DNA of 64,000 bases, taken from Roseovarius arcticus. GTDB taxonomy: Bacteria > Pseudomonadota > Alphaproteobacteria > Rhodobacterales > Rhodobacteraceae. Where the stretch lies: NCBI RefSeq assembly GCF_006125015.1, contig NZ_SZZN01000001.1, positions 1,612,001-1,676,000 of the forward strand. The letters are read 5' to 3'. Made by a program: the position numbers and the translations under genes. Positions within the stretch are counted from its first letter, which is position 1. Each line of letters starts with the position of its first letter. A model generated the notes under the pieces. The model was not told the origin of the DNA. It made no database searches and worked only from the letters and a program-made list of their open reading frames with translations. Below, piece by piece: positions 36,166-45,800 of this stretch.

Positions 36166-38955
36166 TTGACCGATACGCCGGAATCCCCTGACGACATGGA
36201 CGACAACCGACCACCGCGCGCGGTGTATGACGGACCGACGGTGTCCATCACCGACGAAATGAAGACGTCATACCTCGATTATGCGATGTCGGTCATCGTC
36301 TCCCGCGCGATCCCTGATCTGCGCGACGGGCTAAAGCCGGTGCACCGCCGCATCCTCTATGCGATGTTCGAGGGCGGCAATACGCACGACAAGCCATACC
36401 GCAAATCCGCCCGTGCTGTCGGCGATGTGATGGGCAAATATCACCCGCATGGCGACTCGGCTATCTACGATGCGCTGGTGCGCATGGCGCAGGATTTCTC
36501 GATGTCGCTGCCGCTGCTGGACGGTCAGGGCAATTTCGGCTCCATGGACGGCGATAACGCCGCTGCAATGCGCTATACCGAAGTGCGGATGGACAAGCCT
36601 GCAGCCTATCTGCTGGCCGATATCGACAAAGATACCGTCAATTTCCAAGACAACTACGACGGCAAGGACCGCGAGCCGACCGTCCTGCCCGCCCGTTTCC
36701 CTAATATGCTGGTCAATGGCGCAGGCGGTATCGCCGTGGGCATGGCGACCAATATCCCACCGCATAACTTGGGCGAGGTTATCGACGCCACGCTGGCCCT
36801 GATCGAAAATCCGGATTTGACCAGCGAGGACCTGATTGAATACATCCCCGGTCCCGATTTTCCCACCGGTGGCATCATGCTGGGCCGTACCGGCGCGCGA
36901 AAGGCGTATCTGGAGGGGCGCGGCAGCGTCATCATCCGCTCTAAAACCCGCACCGAAGAGATCCGCAAAGATCGCTGGGCCATCATCATCGACGAGATCC
37001 CGTATCAGGTGAACAAATCCACCATGATTGAGCGTATCGCCGAGGCGGCCCGCGAAAAGCGGATCGAGGGGATTTCGCACGTTCAGGACGAGTCTGACCG
37101 CAACGGCGTGCGCGTCGTGGTCGAACTGAAAAGGGACGCCACCGCCGAAGTCGTCCTGAATCAGTTGTTCCGCTTTACCCCCATGCAGACGTATTTCGGC
37201 TGCAACATGCTGGCTCTCAATGGCGGCCGCCCCGAGCAGCTAACGCTTCGCCGGTTCCTCACGTCCTTCATCGATTTCCGCGAGGATGTCGTCGCCCGCC
37301 GCACAGCGTTCGAGCTGCGCAAGGCGCGCGAGCGCAGCCATATCCTATGCGGTCTGGCGGTCGCCGTCAGCAACGTCGATGAGGTCGTCGCGACCATCCG
37401 CGCCTCTGCCGATGCAGCCGATGCGCGGCAAAAGCTGATGACGCGCCGCTGGCCGGCTGGCGAAATCCTCGTTTTTATTGCGCTGATCGACGATCCGACG
37501 CACACGGCCAACGACGACGGCACCTATAACCTGTCCGAAACGCAAGCGCGCGCCATTCTGGAGTTGCGCCTGCAACGCCTGACACAGCTGGGCGTCAAGG
37601 AAGTCACCGACGAGCTGCAAGAGCTGGCCGGCAAGATTAAAGAGTACCTCGCCATCCTCGCCAGCCGTGAGCGGATCATGCAGATCATCGCGGATGAGTT
37701 GGCCGAGGTGAAATCACTCTTTGCTGTCCCGCGCCGCACGCAAATCGTCGACTGGTCTGGCGACATGGACGACGAGGACCTGATCGAGCGTGAGGACATG
37801 GTCGTCACCGTCACATCGGGCGGCTACATCAAACGCACCGCGCTGGCCGATTTCCGCAGCCAGAAGCGCGGTGGCAAGGGTGTTGGCGGTATGGCGACCA
37901 AGGACGAGGACGTGGTTACCACCCTCTTTGTCGCCAATACCCATACGCAACTGCTGTTCTTCACGACCGACGGGATGGTCTACAAGCTCAAGACATGGCG
38001 CCTGCCTCAAGGTGGCCGCACGTCCAAAGGCAAGGCGATCGTTAATATCCTGCCGATCCCGCCGGGCGTATCCATCGCCGCCATTATGCCCGTCGACCGG
38101 GACGAGGCGGAATGGGACGATCTACAGGTGGTTTTTGCCACGTCAGCGGGCACCGTCCGCCGTAACAAGCTGTCGGATTTTACCAATGTCCGCAGCAACG
38201 GCAAGATTGCTATGCGGTTCGAAGAAGAGAATGCAGGCATCACGCTGATCAATGCGCGCATCGCCTCGAATGATGACGACGTAATGCTGGTCACGTCCTC
38301 GGGACGGGCAATCCGCTTCCGGGCGACGGACGTCCGCGTGTTCAACAGCCGTGCGTCTTTGGGCGTGCGCGGCATTCGCCTGACCGGCGATGACAGCGTC
38401 GTGTCGATGTCGATCATCCCGCATTTCGACGCCACCTCGGACGAACGGGCAGCCTACCTCAAGATGCGCCGTGCTCAGGCCGGTCTGACCGACGAAGAGT
38501 TGGAAGCGGCAGATGACGAAGGCGACGCGGATGCGGCGATCTCGCCCGACCGCTTTACCGCGATGTCGGACGCCGAAACGCTGATCCTGACCATCTCAGA
38601 GCAGGGCACAGGCAAGCTGAGCTCGTCGCACGACTACCCCATTCGCGGACGCGGCGGCATGGGCGTGACAGCGATGGACAAGGCAATGCGCGGCGGTGCG
38701 CTGGTGGCAAGTTTCCCGGTCACGCTTGAGGACCAGATTATGCTGGCCACGTCCAAGGGCCAGTCGATCCGCGTGCCGGTCAAGGGCATCTCTTTCCGCT
38801 CGCGCAGCGCCGGCGGCGTCAAGGTGTTCAACACGGGCAAGAACGAGATCGTCGTCAGTGTCGCCTGGATCGCCGAGCAGCCCGAGGACGAGGGCGTGGA
38901 CGAGGATAGCGCAGCAGATGGTGCAGCGGTTGAGGCCGCAACAGACGGCGAATGA
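36166..38955 (+). CDS. gyrA: DNA gyrase subunit A
   Basis: Breakage-reunion subunit of gyrase; 929 residues. The catalytic Tyr is Y137 in [10 protein letters not shown]. The quinolone-resistance region reads [19 protein letters not shown], with the susceptible-type Ser (98) and Asp (102). The GyrA box is [10 protein letters not shown] in the C-terminal wrapping domain, which ends in an acidic Asp/Glu/Ala tail. An acidic insert near residues 775-790 ([15 protein letters not shown]) interrupts the C-terminal domain, common in this family. The frame starts with TTG at 36166 (AGTAGG upstream); ATG 36196 is an alternative ten codons later. Confidence 0.96.
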   Translation: MTDTPESPDDMDDNRPPRAVYDGPTVSITDEMKTSYLDYAMSVIVSRAIPDLRDGLKPVHRRILYAMFEGGNTHDKPYRKSARAVGDVMGKYHPHGDSAIYDALVRMAQDFSMSLPLLDGQGNFGSMDGDNAAAMRYTEVRMDKPAAYLLADIDKDTVNFQDNYDGKDREPTVLPARFPNMLVNGAGGIAVGMATNIPPHNLGEVIDATLALIENPDLTSEDLIEYIPGPDFPTGGIMLGRTGARKAYLEGRGSVIIRSKTRTEEIRKDRWAIIIDEIPYQVNKSTMIERIAEAAREKRIEGISHVQDESDRNGVRVVVELKRDATAEVVLNQLFRFTPMQTYFGCNMLALNGGRPEQLTLRRFLTSFIDFREDVVARRTAFELRKARERSHILCGLAVAVSNVDEVVATIRASADAADARQKLMTRRWPAGEILVFIALIDDPTHTANDDGTYNLSETQARAILELRLQRLTQLGVKEVTDELQELAGKIKEYLAILASRERIMQIIADELAEVKSLFAVPRRTQIVDWSGDMDDEDLIEREDMVVTVTSGGYIKRTALADFRSQKRGGKGVGGMATKDEDVVTTLFVANTHTQLLFFTTDGMVYKLKTWRLPQGGRTSKGKAIVNILPIPPGVSIAAIMPVDRDEAEWDDLQVVFATSAGTVRRNKLSDFTNVRSNGKIAMRFEEENAGITLINARIASNDDDVMLVTSSGRAIRFRATDVRVFNSRASLGVRGIRLTGDDSVVSMSIIPHFDATSDERAAYLKMRRAQAGLTDEELEAADDEGDADAAISPDRFTAMSDAETLILTISEQGTGKLSSSHDYPIRGRGGMGVTAMDKAMRGGALVASFPVTLEDQIMLATSKGQSIRVPVKGISFRSRSAGGVKVFNTGKNEIVVSVAWIAEQPEDEGVDEDSAADGAAVEAATDGE

Positions 38956-39551
38956 GCCCGGGCGCCGGCAACCAGCCTCGCAGGCCGCGCCGCGCGACGA
39001 TGATCGTCGCGGCGTTGGCCAGTATTGCCTTGCTGCTGGTGTCAGGTCTGGCCGTTTGGCGCCATCAGGGCGGTTCCGGCGGTGATCCCGTCAGCGATCG
39101 CAGCGCAGTGATCGCCAAGGTCGGCGGTGCAGTCGACGCGGCAGGCATTCATGCAGCGGACTGCACAGAGCGCCTTGTCGATCTTGCAGGAGGCGCGATT
39201 GCGGACGCAGACCTAAACGCGCGCTTGGACCAGCTTGAGACATGCGGCAAAACAGCCCGCGCGCTTGCAGACGCAGGCTATACCGCGCTCGATGCCGGAG
39301 CGGGCCTGTCGGCCTCGCCGGGGCGCGCCGCCTATCTGGACGCCGCCGGATCGCTGCTAAGCATATACGAAATGCAGGGCGACGATTTTGACGTCATTTT
39401 CGACATGCTGCACCTCGCGCGGGAAACAGGTGCGCCGATTGCGCCGCTGAGCGCCGACATCACCTACATACTGGGCAATGTCGCGCCCGATCTTACCGCC
39501 GGCCAGCAAGAGCTGGACCGCGCGCGCAAGGCCTATCGCAAGCGCGGCTAA
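38952..39551 (+). CDS. Membrane-anchored hypothetical protein coupled to gyrA
   Basis: A 199-residue protein starting in an ATGA overlap with gyrA. A short basic head ([10 protein letters not shown]) and one membrane segment ([20 protein letters not shown]) imply an N-in, C-out topology with a periplasmic domain of about 160 residues, mostly helical and Ala/Asp-rich, with two Cys (HAADCTERL and LETCGKT). I recognise no family. Coupling to gyrA is probably for expression only. It converges on the M32 peptidase gene with 6 bases between stops. Confidence 0.65.
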   Translation: MSPGAGNQPRRPRRATMIVAALASIALLLVSGLAVWRHQGGSGGDPVSDRSAVIAKVGGAVDAAGIHAADCTERLVDLAGGAIADADLNARLDQLETCGKTARALADAGYTALDAGAGLSASPGRAAYLDAAGSLLSIYEMQGDDFDVIFDMLHLARETGAPIAPLSADITYILGNVAPDLTAGQQELDRARKAYRKRG

Positions 39552-39557
39552 ACTACC

Positions 39558-41036
39558 CTAGCCGGCCGGGTAGAGCGCGCCAAACTTCTGCTCCAGATAG
39601 CGCATCAGAGGCTCTTCTGTCGGCTCAAACCCGCAAGCGCGCGTAATCAGTTCGCGCGGGGTGTATAGCCCGCCATGCTGCTGCACATTCTCGCGCAGCC
39701 AACCCATAGCACCGCTCATATCGCCCTGCCCCAGTTGCGCGTCCAGATCCGGCACCGCCTGGCGCAGCGCCTCGGACAGGCATCCGGCGTAGACATTCCC
39801 AAGGCTATACGTTGGGAAATACCCAAAGAGACCGACAGACCAATGCACGTCCTGCAGGCAGCCTTGCGATGCACTGGGAACAGCATATCCGAAATCGCGC
39901 AGGAAGCGGTCGTTCCACGCACCCTCAAGATCGGTGGGGGCCAAATCGCCCGCGACCAGCGCCCGCTCCAGATCAAAGCGCATGAGGATATGCAGATTAT
40001 ACTGCACCTCGTCCGCCTCGGTCCGGATAAACCCTCGATGCAGGCTGTTTACAGCAGCATAGAGCGCGTCCGGCCCATCAATGCCGAAATCGCCAAACGC
40101 CTCCGTCATCTGGGTATAAAGCCAGCCGGTAAAGGCGCGACTGCGGCCCAGCTGGTTCTCGACAATGCGGCTCTGGCTCTCGTGGACGCCCATCGACACG
40201 CCGGCGCCCAGCGGGGTCAGGGCGTAGGCTGGATCGATCGATTGCTCGTAGATCGCATGGCCGGCCTCGTGCATTGTGGAATAAATGCAGTTGAACGGAT
40301 CGCTATCGCTAGTTCGCGTCGTGATCCGCACGTCGTCGCCCGACCCGCTAGAGAAAGGATGCACTGCCTTGTCGATGCGCCCGCGCGACATGTCGTAGCC
40401 GCACACTTTGGCCAATTGGCGCGCCAGCCTCATTTGCGACTGCGCGTCGAAACTTCCCGATACCGTCGGCGCCGCAGCAGCGCCCAATGCCGCCTCGCGC
40501 AGCGCGATCAGACCGGGGCGCAGGGCCGTGAACATCGCCTCCAGATCTGCGGCCTTGGCGCCCGGCTCGTAATCGTCGAGCATTGCATCATAGACGTCGC
40601 CGCCATCTGCCAACGCCGCGCCCTCCTCGCGCCTGAGGGCCACAACCTCGGCCAAAACAGGGGCAAATGCGGCAAAGTCGTCCTTTTCGCGCGCCTCTGC
40701 CCATTGTCCTTGGCTGAGCGCGGTCAGCCGCGCCAATGCGGCGGCCAGATCGCCCGGCACGCGCTGCGTGCGCTCATAGCTGCGCGATATATGGCGCAGC
40801 TGCGCCTCGCCCTGCTGGTCCAGCGTCTCGGCGCGGGCGGCCTCCAACCACTCCCCAACGCGAGGATCGATGCGCCGCGCGTGCAGCACCGAGTGGAGCG
40901 CGCCTGCCTCCTCAGATCGCTGCGTGGCCGCGCCGCGCGGCATCATCGTCTCGCGGTCCCAACTAAGGCGCCCGGCAATCTGCGCCAGCGCTTCGGTTTG
41001 GCGCTGATGCGCCATAAGTTCGTCAAAAGCGCTCAT
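39558..41036 (-). CDS. M32 family metallocarboxypeptidase
   Basis: A 492-residue zinc carboxypeptidase (carboxypeptidase Taq type), cytoplasmic and mostly helical. The zinc motif HEAGHAIYEQ (H-E-x-x-H) is present at about residue 258, followed by the GVHESQSRIVENQLGRS block that carries the third ligand Glu. Further family motifs are DVRITTR and FSSGSGDDVRI before the active site. It removes C-terminal residues from peptides. The upstream gene on the same strand is ctaA, only one base away, so they are cotranscribed. Confidence 0.93.
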   Translation of the reverse strand: MSAFDELMAHQRQTEALAQIAGRLSWDRETMMPRGAATQRSEEAGALHSVLHARRIDPRVGEWLEAARAETLDQQGEAQLRHISRSYERTQRVPGDLAAALARLTALSQGQWAEAREKDDFAAFAPVLAEVVALRREEGAALADGGDVYDAMLDDYEPGAKAADLEAMFTALRPGLIALREAALGAAAAPTVSGSFDAQSQMRLARQLAKVCGYDMSRGRIDKAVHPFSSGSGDDVRITTRTSDSDPFNCIYSTMHEAGHAIYEQSIDPAYALTPLGAGVSMGVHESQSRIVENQLGRSRAFTGWLYTQMTEAFGDFGIDGPDALYAAVNSLHRGFIRTEADEVQYNLHILMRFDLERALVAGDLAPTDLEGAWNDRFLRDFGYAVPSASQGCLQDVHWSVGLFGYFPTYSLGNVYAGCLSEALRQAVPDLDAQLGQGDMSGAMGWLRENVQQHGGLYTPRELITRACGFEPTEEPLMRYLEQKFGALYPAG

Positions 41037-41037
41037 T

Positions 41038-42180
41038 TTATTTGCCTCTAATGGATTGTGCAGCCGGGTATCCGGTGTGGAACCTTGCGCGGATGATCAG
41101 CACCCATACGATGACCGCCAAAAACTGATGCGCAATTGCCACCTGCCACGGCGCGCCCAGCACAACCGTGATGATCCCAAGGACAATCTGGGCGAGCACT
41201 GCAACGAAGGCGAGTGTAAATGCACGGCGCGTCGCAACATATGCGCTGCGCCGTCCGCGCATGACGGCCAAGATCGAAAACGCCAGCAGCGCGTAGCCGA
41301 CCATGCGGTGGACAAACTGCACAGTACCGGGGTTTTCAAAGAAGTTGCGCCACCACGGCTCAATCACCATCATCTGCTGCGGCCACAGTGCGCCGCCCAT
41401 CAGCGGCCATTCGGTATAGCTGCGCCCGGCGTCTATGCCGGCGACAAGCGCGCCGATGAGTATTTGCACAAAGGCAAAATGCATCCACCCTGTGCCGAGG
41501 CCAAAGAGACGCGCCTCACGCGTGCGCCGGGCCTGCATAACCTCGCGTTCGGGGCGCGAAAGCAGCAGGAAGTACCAAGTGATAAAACCCAAAATGACAA
41601 AGGCGAGACCTAGATGCGTGGCAAGGCGATAGGACGCCACATCGGTCCTGTCGCCGCCAAGGCCAGAATAGACCATCCACCAGCCGATAGCCCCCTGCGC
41701 GCCGCCAAGTGCGCCCAGCAGCAGCAGCCGACCTGTCCAGCCCGCCGGAATCTGGCGCGCTGCCAGAAAGCCGAAAAAGCCAACGGCCCAGACCAGACCA
41801 ATGAAACGGCCTAACTGGCGATGGCCCCATTCCCACCAATAGATCGCCTTGAAATCCTCAAGGCTCATCCAACTGTTTTGCGCCTGAAATTCGGGGATGG
41901 CCTGATAGAGCTTAAATTCCGCCTGCCAGTCAGCGACATTCAGTGGCGGAATTGCCCCCGTCAGCGGGCGCCATTCGGTGATCGACAGACCACTATCGGT
42001 CAGCCGTGTCAGGCCACCGACAGCGATCATCACGACGACCAGCGCAAAGAGCACCATCAGCCAAAGGCGGATACCTCGCCGCGCGCCGCGGCGCCCTGCG
42101 TCGATCATGCCTCCGCGCGGTGCGACTGGCGCCGCGCCGGGCGTCTCCACCTCTTGAAAAATGCTGCGTTTTTCAGCCAT
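41038..42180 (-). CDS. ctaA: Heme A synthase
   Basis: Membrane enzyme (COX15 type) that oxidises the heme O methyl group to formyl to make heme A for cytochrome aa3; 380 residues with eight predicted membrane segments. Recognised features are GGLTRLTDSGLSITEWRPLTGAIPP, IYWWEWGHRQLGRFIGLVWAVGF, the His pairs in LATHLGLAFV and FVHRMVGYALL, and a last HQFLAVIVW. The bacterial type 2 architecture without the Cys pair fits alphaproteobacteria. The N-terminal 40 residues are cytosolic. Confidence 0.93.
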   Translation of the reverse strand: MAEKRSIFQEVETPGAAPVAPRGGMIDAGRRGARRGIRLWLMVLFALVVVMIAVGGLTRLTDSGLSITEWRPLTGAIPPLNVADWQAEFKLYQAIPEFQAQNSWMSLEDFKAIYWWEWGHRQLGRFIGLVWAVGFFGFLAARQIPAGWTGRLLLLGALGGAQGAIGWWMVYSGLGGDRTDVASYRLATHLGLAFVILGFITWYFLLLSRPEREVMQARRTREARLFGLGTGWMHFAFVQILIGALVAGIDAGRSYTEWPLMGGALWPQQMMVIEPWWRNFFENPGTVQFVHRMVGYALLAFSILAVMRGRRSAYVATRRAFTLAFVAVLAQIVLGIITVVLGAPWQVAIAHQFLAVIVWVLIIRARFHTGYPAAQSIRGK

Positions 42181-42239
42181 TTCCGCCGCTCCTCACGAAG
42201 TTATTGCATTGGACAGGTTAGTGCGCGCGCCGTGCCCCT

Positions 42240-42995
42240 TCAAGCGCCGCCGCCCCCACGATCCTTCCAACGGACCATCTGACGCAGGATACCGTGCAAA
42301 AGCCGCGTATCGGCCTGCGTCAAGGGCATCCGGCTCCAGAAATTGCGCATAGTCTGGCGCATACTCTCCGCCTTGTGGTCTGGATAGAAAAATCCCGCCT
42401 CGCCCATCCGCTCGTCATAATGGGTCGCCAGCGCCTCGATCTCTGCCTGATCGGCCCACTGGGTATTGTGCATATGCACCTTACCCTCTGGCACTGCGGC
42501 AGAGGCACGGCGCCACTCATAGGCCGTCAGCAAAACGCATTGAGCAAGGTTCAGGCTGGGAAAGGCCGGATTGACCGGCACCGTGATGATAGCGCTGGCG
42601 CGAGCCACATCGTCATTCTCCAGCCCCGAACGCTCGGGGCCGAACATCACAGCCACCTTCTGCCCGTTTGCAATCCGGCGCGCGGCATCCTGCATCGCCT
42701 CCTCGGGGCTCAAGATTGGCTTGGTCAGGTCGCGACCGCGTACTGTGGTGGCATAAACATAGTGGCTATCTTCCAGCGCGCCGGGCAGATCACCCACCAG
42801 CAACGCCTCGTCTAATAGCCGGCCGGCCCCGCTGGCCATCGCGACCGCGCCGGGATTGGGCCAGCCGTCACGAGGCGCGACGATACGCATCCGGTCCAGC
42901 CCGAAATTCCACATCGCACGCGCCGCTGCGCCGATATTCTCGCCCATCTGCGGGCGCACCAATACAAAGGTCGGCTGGGGCGTGTCTGTCGGCAT
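42240..42995 (-). CDS. trmJ: tRNA 2'-O-methyltransferase TrmJ
   Basis: SPOUT-class RNA methyltransferase, 251 residues. The N-terminal part is LVRPQMGENIGAAARAMWNFGLDRMRIVAPRDGWPNPGA, the knot region VMFGPERSGLENDDVARASAIITVPVNPAFPSLNLAQCVLLTAYEW. TrmJ methylates the ribose of position 32 in several tRNAs. The C-terminal extension of about 90 residues with helical character is normal for the family. It lies just upstream of ctaA on the same strand with a 59-base gap. Confidence 0.92.
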   Translation of the reverse strand: MPTDTPQPTFVLVRPQMGENIGAAARAMWNFGLDRMRIVAPRDGWPNPGAVAMASGAGRLLDEALLVGDLPGALEDSHYVYATTVRGRDLTKPILSPEEAMQDAARRIANGQKVAVMFGPERSGLENDDVARASAIITVPVNPAFPSLNLAQCVLLTAYEWRRASAAVPEGKVHMHNTQWADQAEIEALATHYDERMGEAGFFYPDHKAESMRQTMRNFWSRMPLTQADTRLLHGILRQMVRWKDRGGGGA

Positions 42996-43057
42996 GATCG
43001 GTCCCTCTCGCTTGGCCGCGTGATACCGCTCCGACCCCGTCTTGGAAAGGCCTGCGC

Positions 43058-43084
43058 ATTCTTCTTGCCCTTAAATATCCCCGC
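43058..43084 (-). repeat. Dispersed repeat, copy B
   Basis: On the minus strand it reads GCGGGGATATTT, four variable bases, GCAAGAAGAAT, the same as copy A at 29985-30011. It lies in the divergent trmJ / ThiE-like intergenic region (42996-43168). Confidence 0.6.
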
Positions 43085-43168
43085 GCGGAGCGCACCGGGC
43101 CGCGCAGCCTGTGGCGCCGCCCGAAATCCTGCGCTATACGCGGGCGACGCCAGACCGAGGAGCGCGCC

Positions 43169-43789
43169 ATGAGCGACCAAGAGCAGCCGCAGATCTACCT
43201 GATTACCCCGCCAGAGTTCGACCCCGCGACATTCTCGGATCGCCTCGCCGCGACGCTGGACGCGCACGAAATTGCGTGCCTGCGCTTGTCGCTCGCCACC
43301 CATGACGAGGACCGGATCGCGCGCATCGCAGATGCTTGCCGCGAGGTGGCCCATGCCCGCGACGTTGCAATCGTGCTGGAGCGTCACATCGCACTGGCCG
43401 ACCGTCTAGGCCTCGACGGTGTCCATTTGCCAGACGGTGCGCGATCTGTCCGAAAGGCGCGCGCGGCGCTGGGGGCTGACGCCATCGTCGGCGCGTTCTG
43501 TGCCCAATCCAGCCACGAAGGGCTGAGCGCGGGCGAGGCCGGCGCCGATTACATCGCCTTCGGCCCCGCGGGCGCCAGCGCGCTGGGTGGCGGCGAACAG
43601 GCCGATACCGAGCTTTTCCAGTGGTGGACCGATGTGGTCGAGATCCCTGTTGTGGCCGAGGGCGCGCTGACAGCGCCCCGCATAACAGAGCTGTCGCCGC
43701 TTACCGATTTTTTTGGCATCGGGGACGAAATTTGGGGCCACGACGATCCAGCCGCCGCGCTTGGTGCCCTGATCCGCGCGATGGGCTAA
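43169..43789 (+). CDS. ThiE/TenI-like thiamine phosphate synthase family protein
   Basis: A 206-residue TIM-barrel protein of the TMP-TENI family. It keeps GLDGVHLPDGARSV, the phosphate-binding end GADYIAFGPAG and VVAEGALTAPRI. Several usual ThiE residues are altered: the loop that carries QLR and the magnesium-binding Asp of active ThiE are not clear, and the Cys-x-x-Ser-Ser-His at CAQSSHE is only similar to the canonical Gly-x-Ser-x-His. It may be a ThiE with divergent sequence or a TenI-like relative. No other thi genes are nearby. Confidence 0.75.
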   Translation: MSDQEQPQIYLITPPEFDPATFSDRLAATLDAHEIACLRLSLATHDEDRIARIADACREVAHARDVAIVLERHIALADRLGLDGVHLPDGARSVRKARAALGADAIVGAFCAQSSHEGLSAGEAGADYIAFGPAGASALGGGEQADTELFQWWTDVVEIPVVAEGALTAPRITELSPLTDFFGIGDEIWGHDDPAAALGALIRAMG

Positions 43790-43799
43790 ACCCGGCCAG

Positions 43800-44633
43800 C
43801 TATCCCTGCCTTTCAGGCGGCATGGCGGCGCGCACAATGCGCTCTGCTTCCTGCGCCAGCGCTTTGCGGCCGGGGTAATCGGCCACCCGCAGCGGTGGAT
43901 GATAGACCAATTCGGCATGCCCGCCGCCCCGCGCAGCCATCACCGCCAGAAAATGCGGCGCGAAATCCATGTCGCCGAACCAGCCGTAGAACGCATCCTC
44001 CTGCTCCGGCGGCGCGTGATAGATCACCGTGACAGGCTGAATATACGCGCCCTCTCGCAGCTCCGCAGCGAAGAAAGCCTGAAACAGCGTCGACTTGAAT
44101 GTCAGCACGCGCAGCCCGTCTGTGGATGTGCCCTCGGGGAAAAATAGCAGCGGATGCCCTGCCGTCAGCCGCGTTTCCAGCGCGGTAGTCTGTGCGCGGG
44201 CCTCGCGCGCGTCACGCCGGATAAACAGCGTGCCGGTCTGCCGAGCGAGGAATCCGATGAATGGCCAGCCCGACACCTCGGCTTTAGAAATAAAGAAAAC
44301 CCGGTGGCGCGCGTTCAGCACGAAAATATCCAGCCATGATGCGTGATTTCCCACCACCGCCCCCGGCAGTTCCATTGGACTGCCGCGCAGCACCAGCCGT
44401 ATGTCTAGGATGACAGTGCAAACGCGCGTGTACGCCTGCACGATATAGGGCGATACCGGACGGCGCGGGCCGCACACCGGACGCTCGACCGCACGCACCA
44501 ATAGCAAAAGCGGCAAGAGGACAGCCAGAGCGCCCAATAAGATGGCAGCGCGCAATCCTACGCGCACCCAGCCCAGCAGGCCGGGCGGCGGCGCGATCGC
44601 GCTATCTGCGCGCGGCCATGGGGGCACGCTCAT
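43800..44633 (-). CDS. olsA: Lyso-ornithine lipid O-acyltransferase (PlsC-like)
   Basis: A 277-residue membrane-associated acyltransferase of the PlsC type. One N-terminal membrane segment (AAILLGALAVLLPLLLLVRAV) is followed by the motifs NHASWLD (H-x4-D), TLFIRRDAREA and LLFFPEGTST. Immediately upstream, with an ATGA overlap, lies an OlsB-type N-acyltransferase gene. In ornithine-lipid synthesis OlsB adds the first 3-hydroxyacyl chain to ornithine and OlsA adds the second. The pairing supports OlsA over a phosphatidate-making PlsC. The name is inferred from the neighbour. Confidence 0.82.
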   Translation of the reverse strand: MSVPPWPRADSAIAPPPGLLGWVRVGLRAAILLGALAVLLPLLLLVRAVERPVCGPRRPVSPYIVQAYTRVCTVILDIRLVLRGSPMELPGAVVGNHASWLDIFVLNARHRVFFISKAEVSGWPFIGFLARQTGTLFIRRDAREARAQTTALETRLTAGHPLLFFPEGTSTDGLRVLTFKSTLFQAFFAAELREGAYIQPVTVIYHAPPEQEDAFYGWFGDMDFAPHFLAVMAARGGGHAELVYHPPLRVADYPGRKALAQEAERIVRAAMPPERQG

Positions 44634-45412
44634 GCGCCGCCCCGCGAATAAAGCGCGCGCCGCCTAGCGCTCAGCCGAGCCGTATCCATCGTCAGGCAGA
44701 CATCGGTGGTGTTAAACGCGTGATCTATGTACGCACCATCGCCCACATGGCCGCCAAGGCGCAGATACGCCTTGATCAGCGGCGGCACTTGCAGCATCGC
44801 GGCGCGCCGGTCCAGCGCATCCTCGGGAATCAGATCCATCGGCTGATGCCGCAGTGACCGCGCGCGCAGCGAGGTCGGTGCAAGGTGGCGATGATGCAAG
44901 AGCGACAGGGGTGCGGCCAGTGCGGCAGGGTCAGTACCATGAAAACTGGCAACGCCGAATAGGACCTCGACACCATGATCTGCGACATATGCCGCCAGAC
45001 CCTTCCACAGATGGAGCAGCGCCTCGCCCCCGCGATAGCGCGCATCGACACACGATCTGCCTAGTTCAAGCAGGGTGCGCCCCGTGTTGCGAAGTGCAGT
45101 GAGGTCATATTCGTCTTCGGAATAAAATTGCCCCGCCAACGCTGCCTGATCCGCGCGCAGCAGGCGGTAGACGCCGATCACCGCGTCGCCCGGAGGCAAG
45201 GCCCGATCCAAGAGCAGCAGATGGTCAAACCACTGGTCGAAATGGTCCGCCTCTAGCGCAGCAGCGTGATCGACCATTGGGCCGCCGCCGCCCAACTCTT
45301 CGACGAAAACGCGGTAGCGCAGGCGCTGCGCTGCACGGATATCACCCGCATCTGACGCAAGGCGCAGTTGAAAGTCGGGGGAATGTCCAGTTCTGAGCGG
45401 GGCTGTCTGCAT
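44630..45412 (-). CDS. olsB: L-ornithine N-alpha-acyltransferase
   Basis: A 260-residue GNAT-fold protein (formerly called hemolysin-like). Recognised are AAQRLRYRVFVEELG near residue 30, HFDQWFDHLLLLDR, VIGVYRLLR, YDLTALRNTGRTLLELGRSCVDARYRGGEALLHLWKGLAAY and the C-terminal PPLIKAYLRLGGHVGDGAYIDHAFNTTDVCLTMD. It makes lyso-ornithine lipid using 3-hydroxyacyl-ACP. Ornithine lipids replace phospholipids under phosphate stress; no Pho box was sought beyond sight. The olsBA order is known from Rhodobacter. Confidence 0.88.
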   Translation of the reverse strand: MQTAPLRTGHSPDFQLRLASDAGDIRAAQRLRYRVFVEELGGGGPMVDHAAALEADHFDQWFDHLLLLDRALPPGDAVIGVYRLLRADQAALAGQFYSEDEYDLTALRNTGRTLLELGRSCVDARYRGGEALLHLWKGLAAYVADHGVEVLFGVASFHGTDPAALAAPLSLLHHRHLAPTSLRARSLRHQPMDLIPEDALDRRAAMLQVPPLIKAYLRLGGHVGDGAYIDHAFNTTDVCLTMDTARLSARRRALYSRGGA

Positions 45413-45590
45413 GGGGCCTCGACGGCAGGGGCTGGTGGGGTCTTCGTAGGAGTTCTATGGCCCGTTGCGCGCAAAGGCAACATGGCGGACGACCGCCCAG
45501 AACGCGCCGGACACAACGCGGCCTTGTGCGAAATTGCAGCCCGGTTCATCATCGGCTTCGTTGTTCTGATTAATTATTTGGTAACCAACA

Positions 45591-45773
45591 TCAGGGATCA
45601 ATGACCGGCAGCAGCATCACGCGGCTGGTATCAATCACCACCTTACCGGCATCGGGGAAATTTACCGTGACTTTGCCCGCAACGCACGACTGGACCTGCC
45701 CCACGCCCCATTCGGGCTGGCTGGGCGCCTCGACGCGCATACCCGGCTCTAGAAACGCTGAAGAATCGCTCAT
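45591..45773 (-). CDS. DUF3553 small protein
   Basis: A 60-residue protein beginning MSDSSAFLEPGMRVEAP and continuing WGVGQVQSCVAGKVTVNFPDAGKVVID. This is the beta-rich DUF3553 pattern (similar to a domain on UvrD-like helicases). The start at ATG 45773 was chosen because the longer open frame is antisense to chpT. It is divergent from chpT with 27 bases between starts, so the two share a promoter region. Confidence 0.78.
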   Translation of the reverse strand: MSDSSAFLEPGMRVEAPSQPEWGVGQVQSCVAGKVTVNFPDAGKVVIDTSRVMLLPVIDP

Positions 45774-45800
45774 CTGCCTGCCTCGTTCGAAAGGATCTAC

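Noticed and set aside
39675..41051. Open frame of 458 codons on the plus strand, antisense to the M32 peptidase
   Set aside because: It is a shadow of the real gene: its residue composition is Arg/His/Gln-rich, it has no family motif and no ribosome site, while the minus strand encodes a full M32 protein with HEAGH.
41056..41613. Plus-strand frame of 185 codons inside ctaA
   Set aside because: Antisense to membrane segments, therefore charged and open by composition; no homology.
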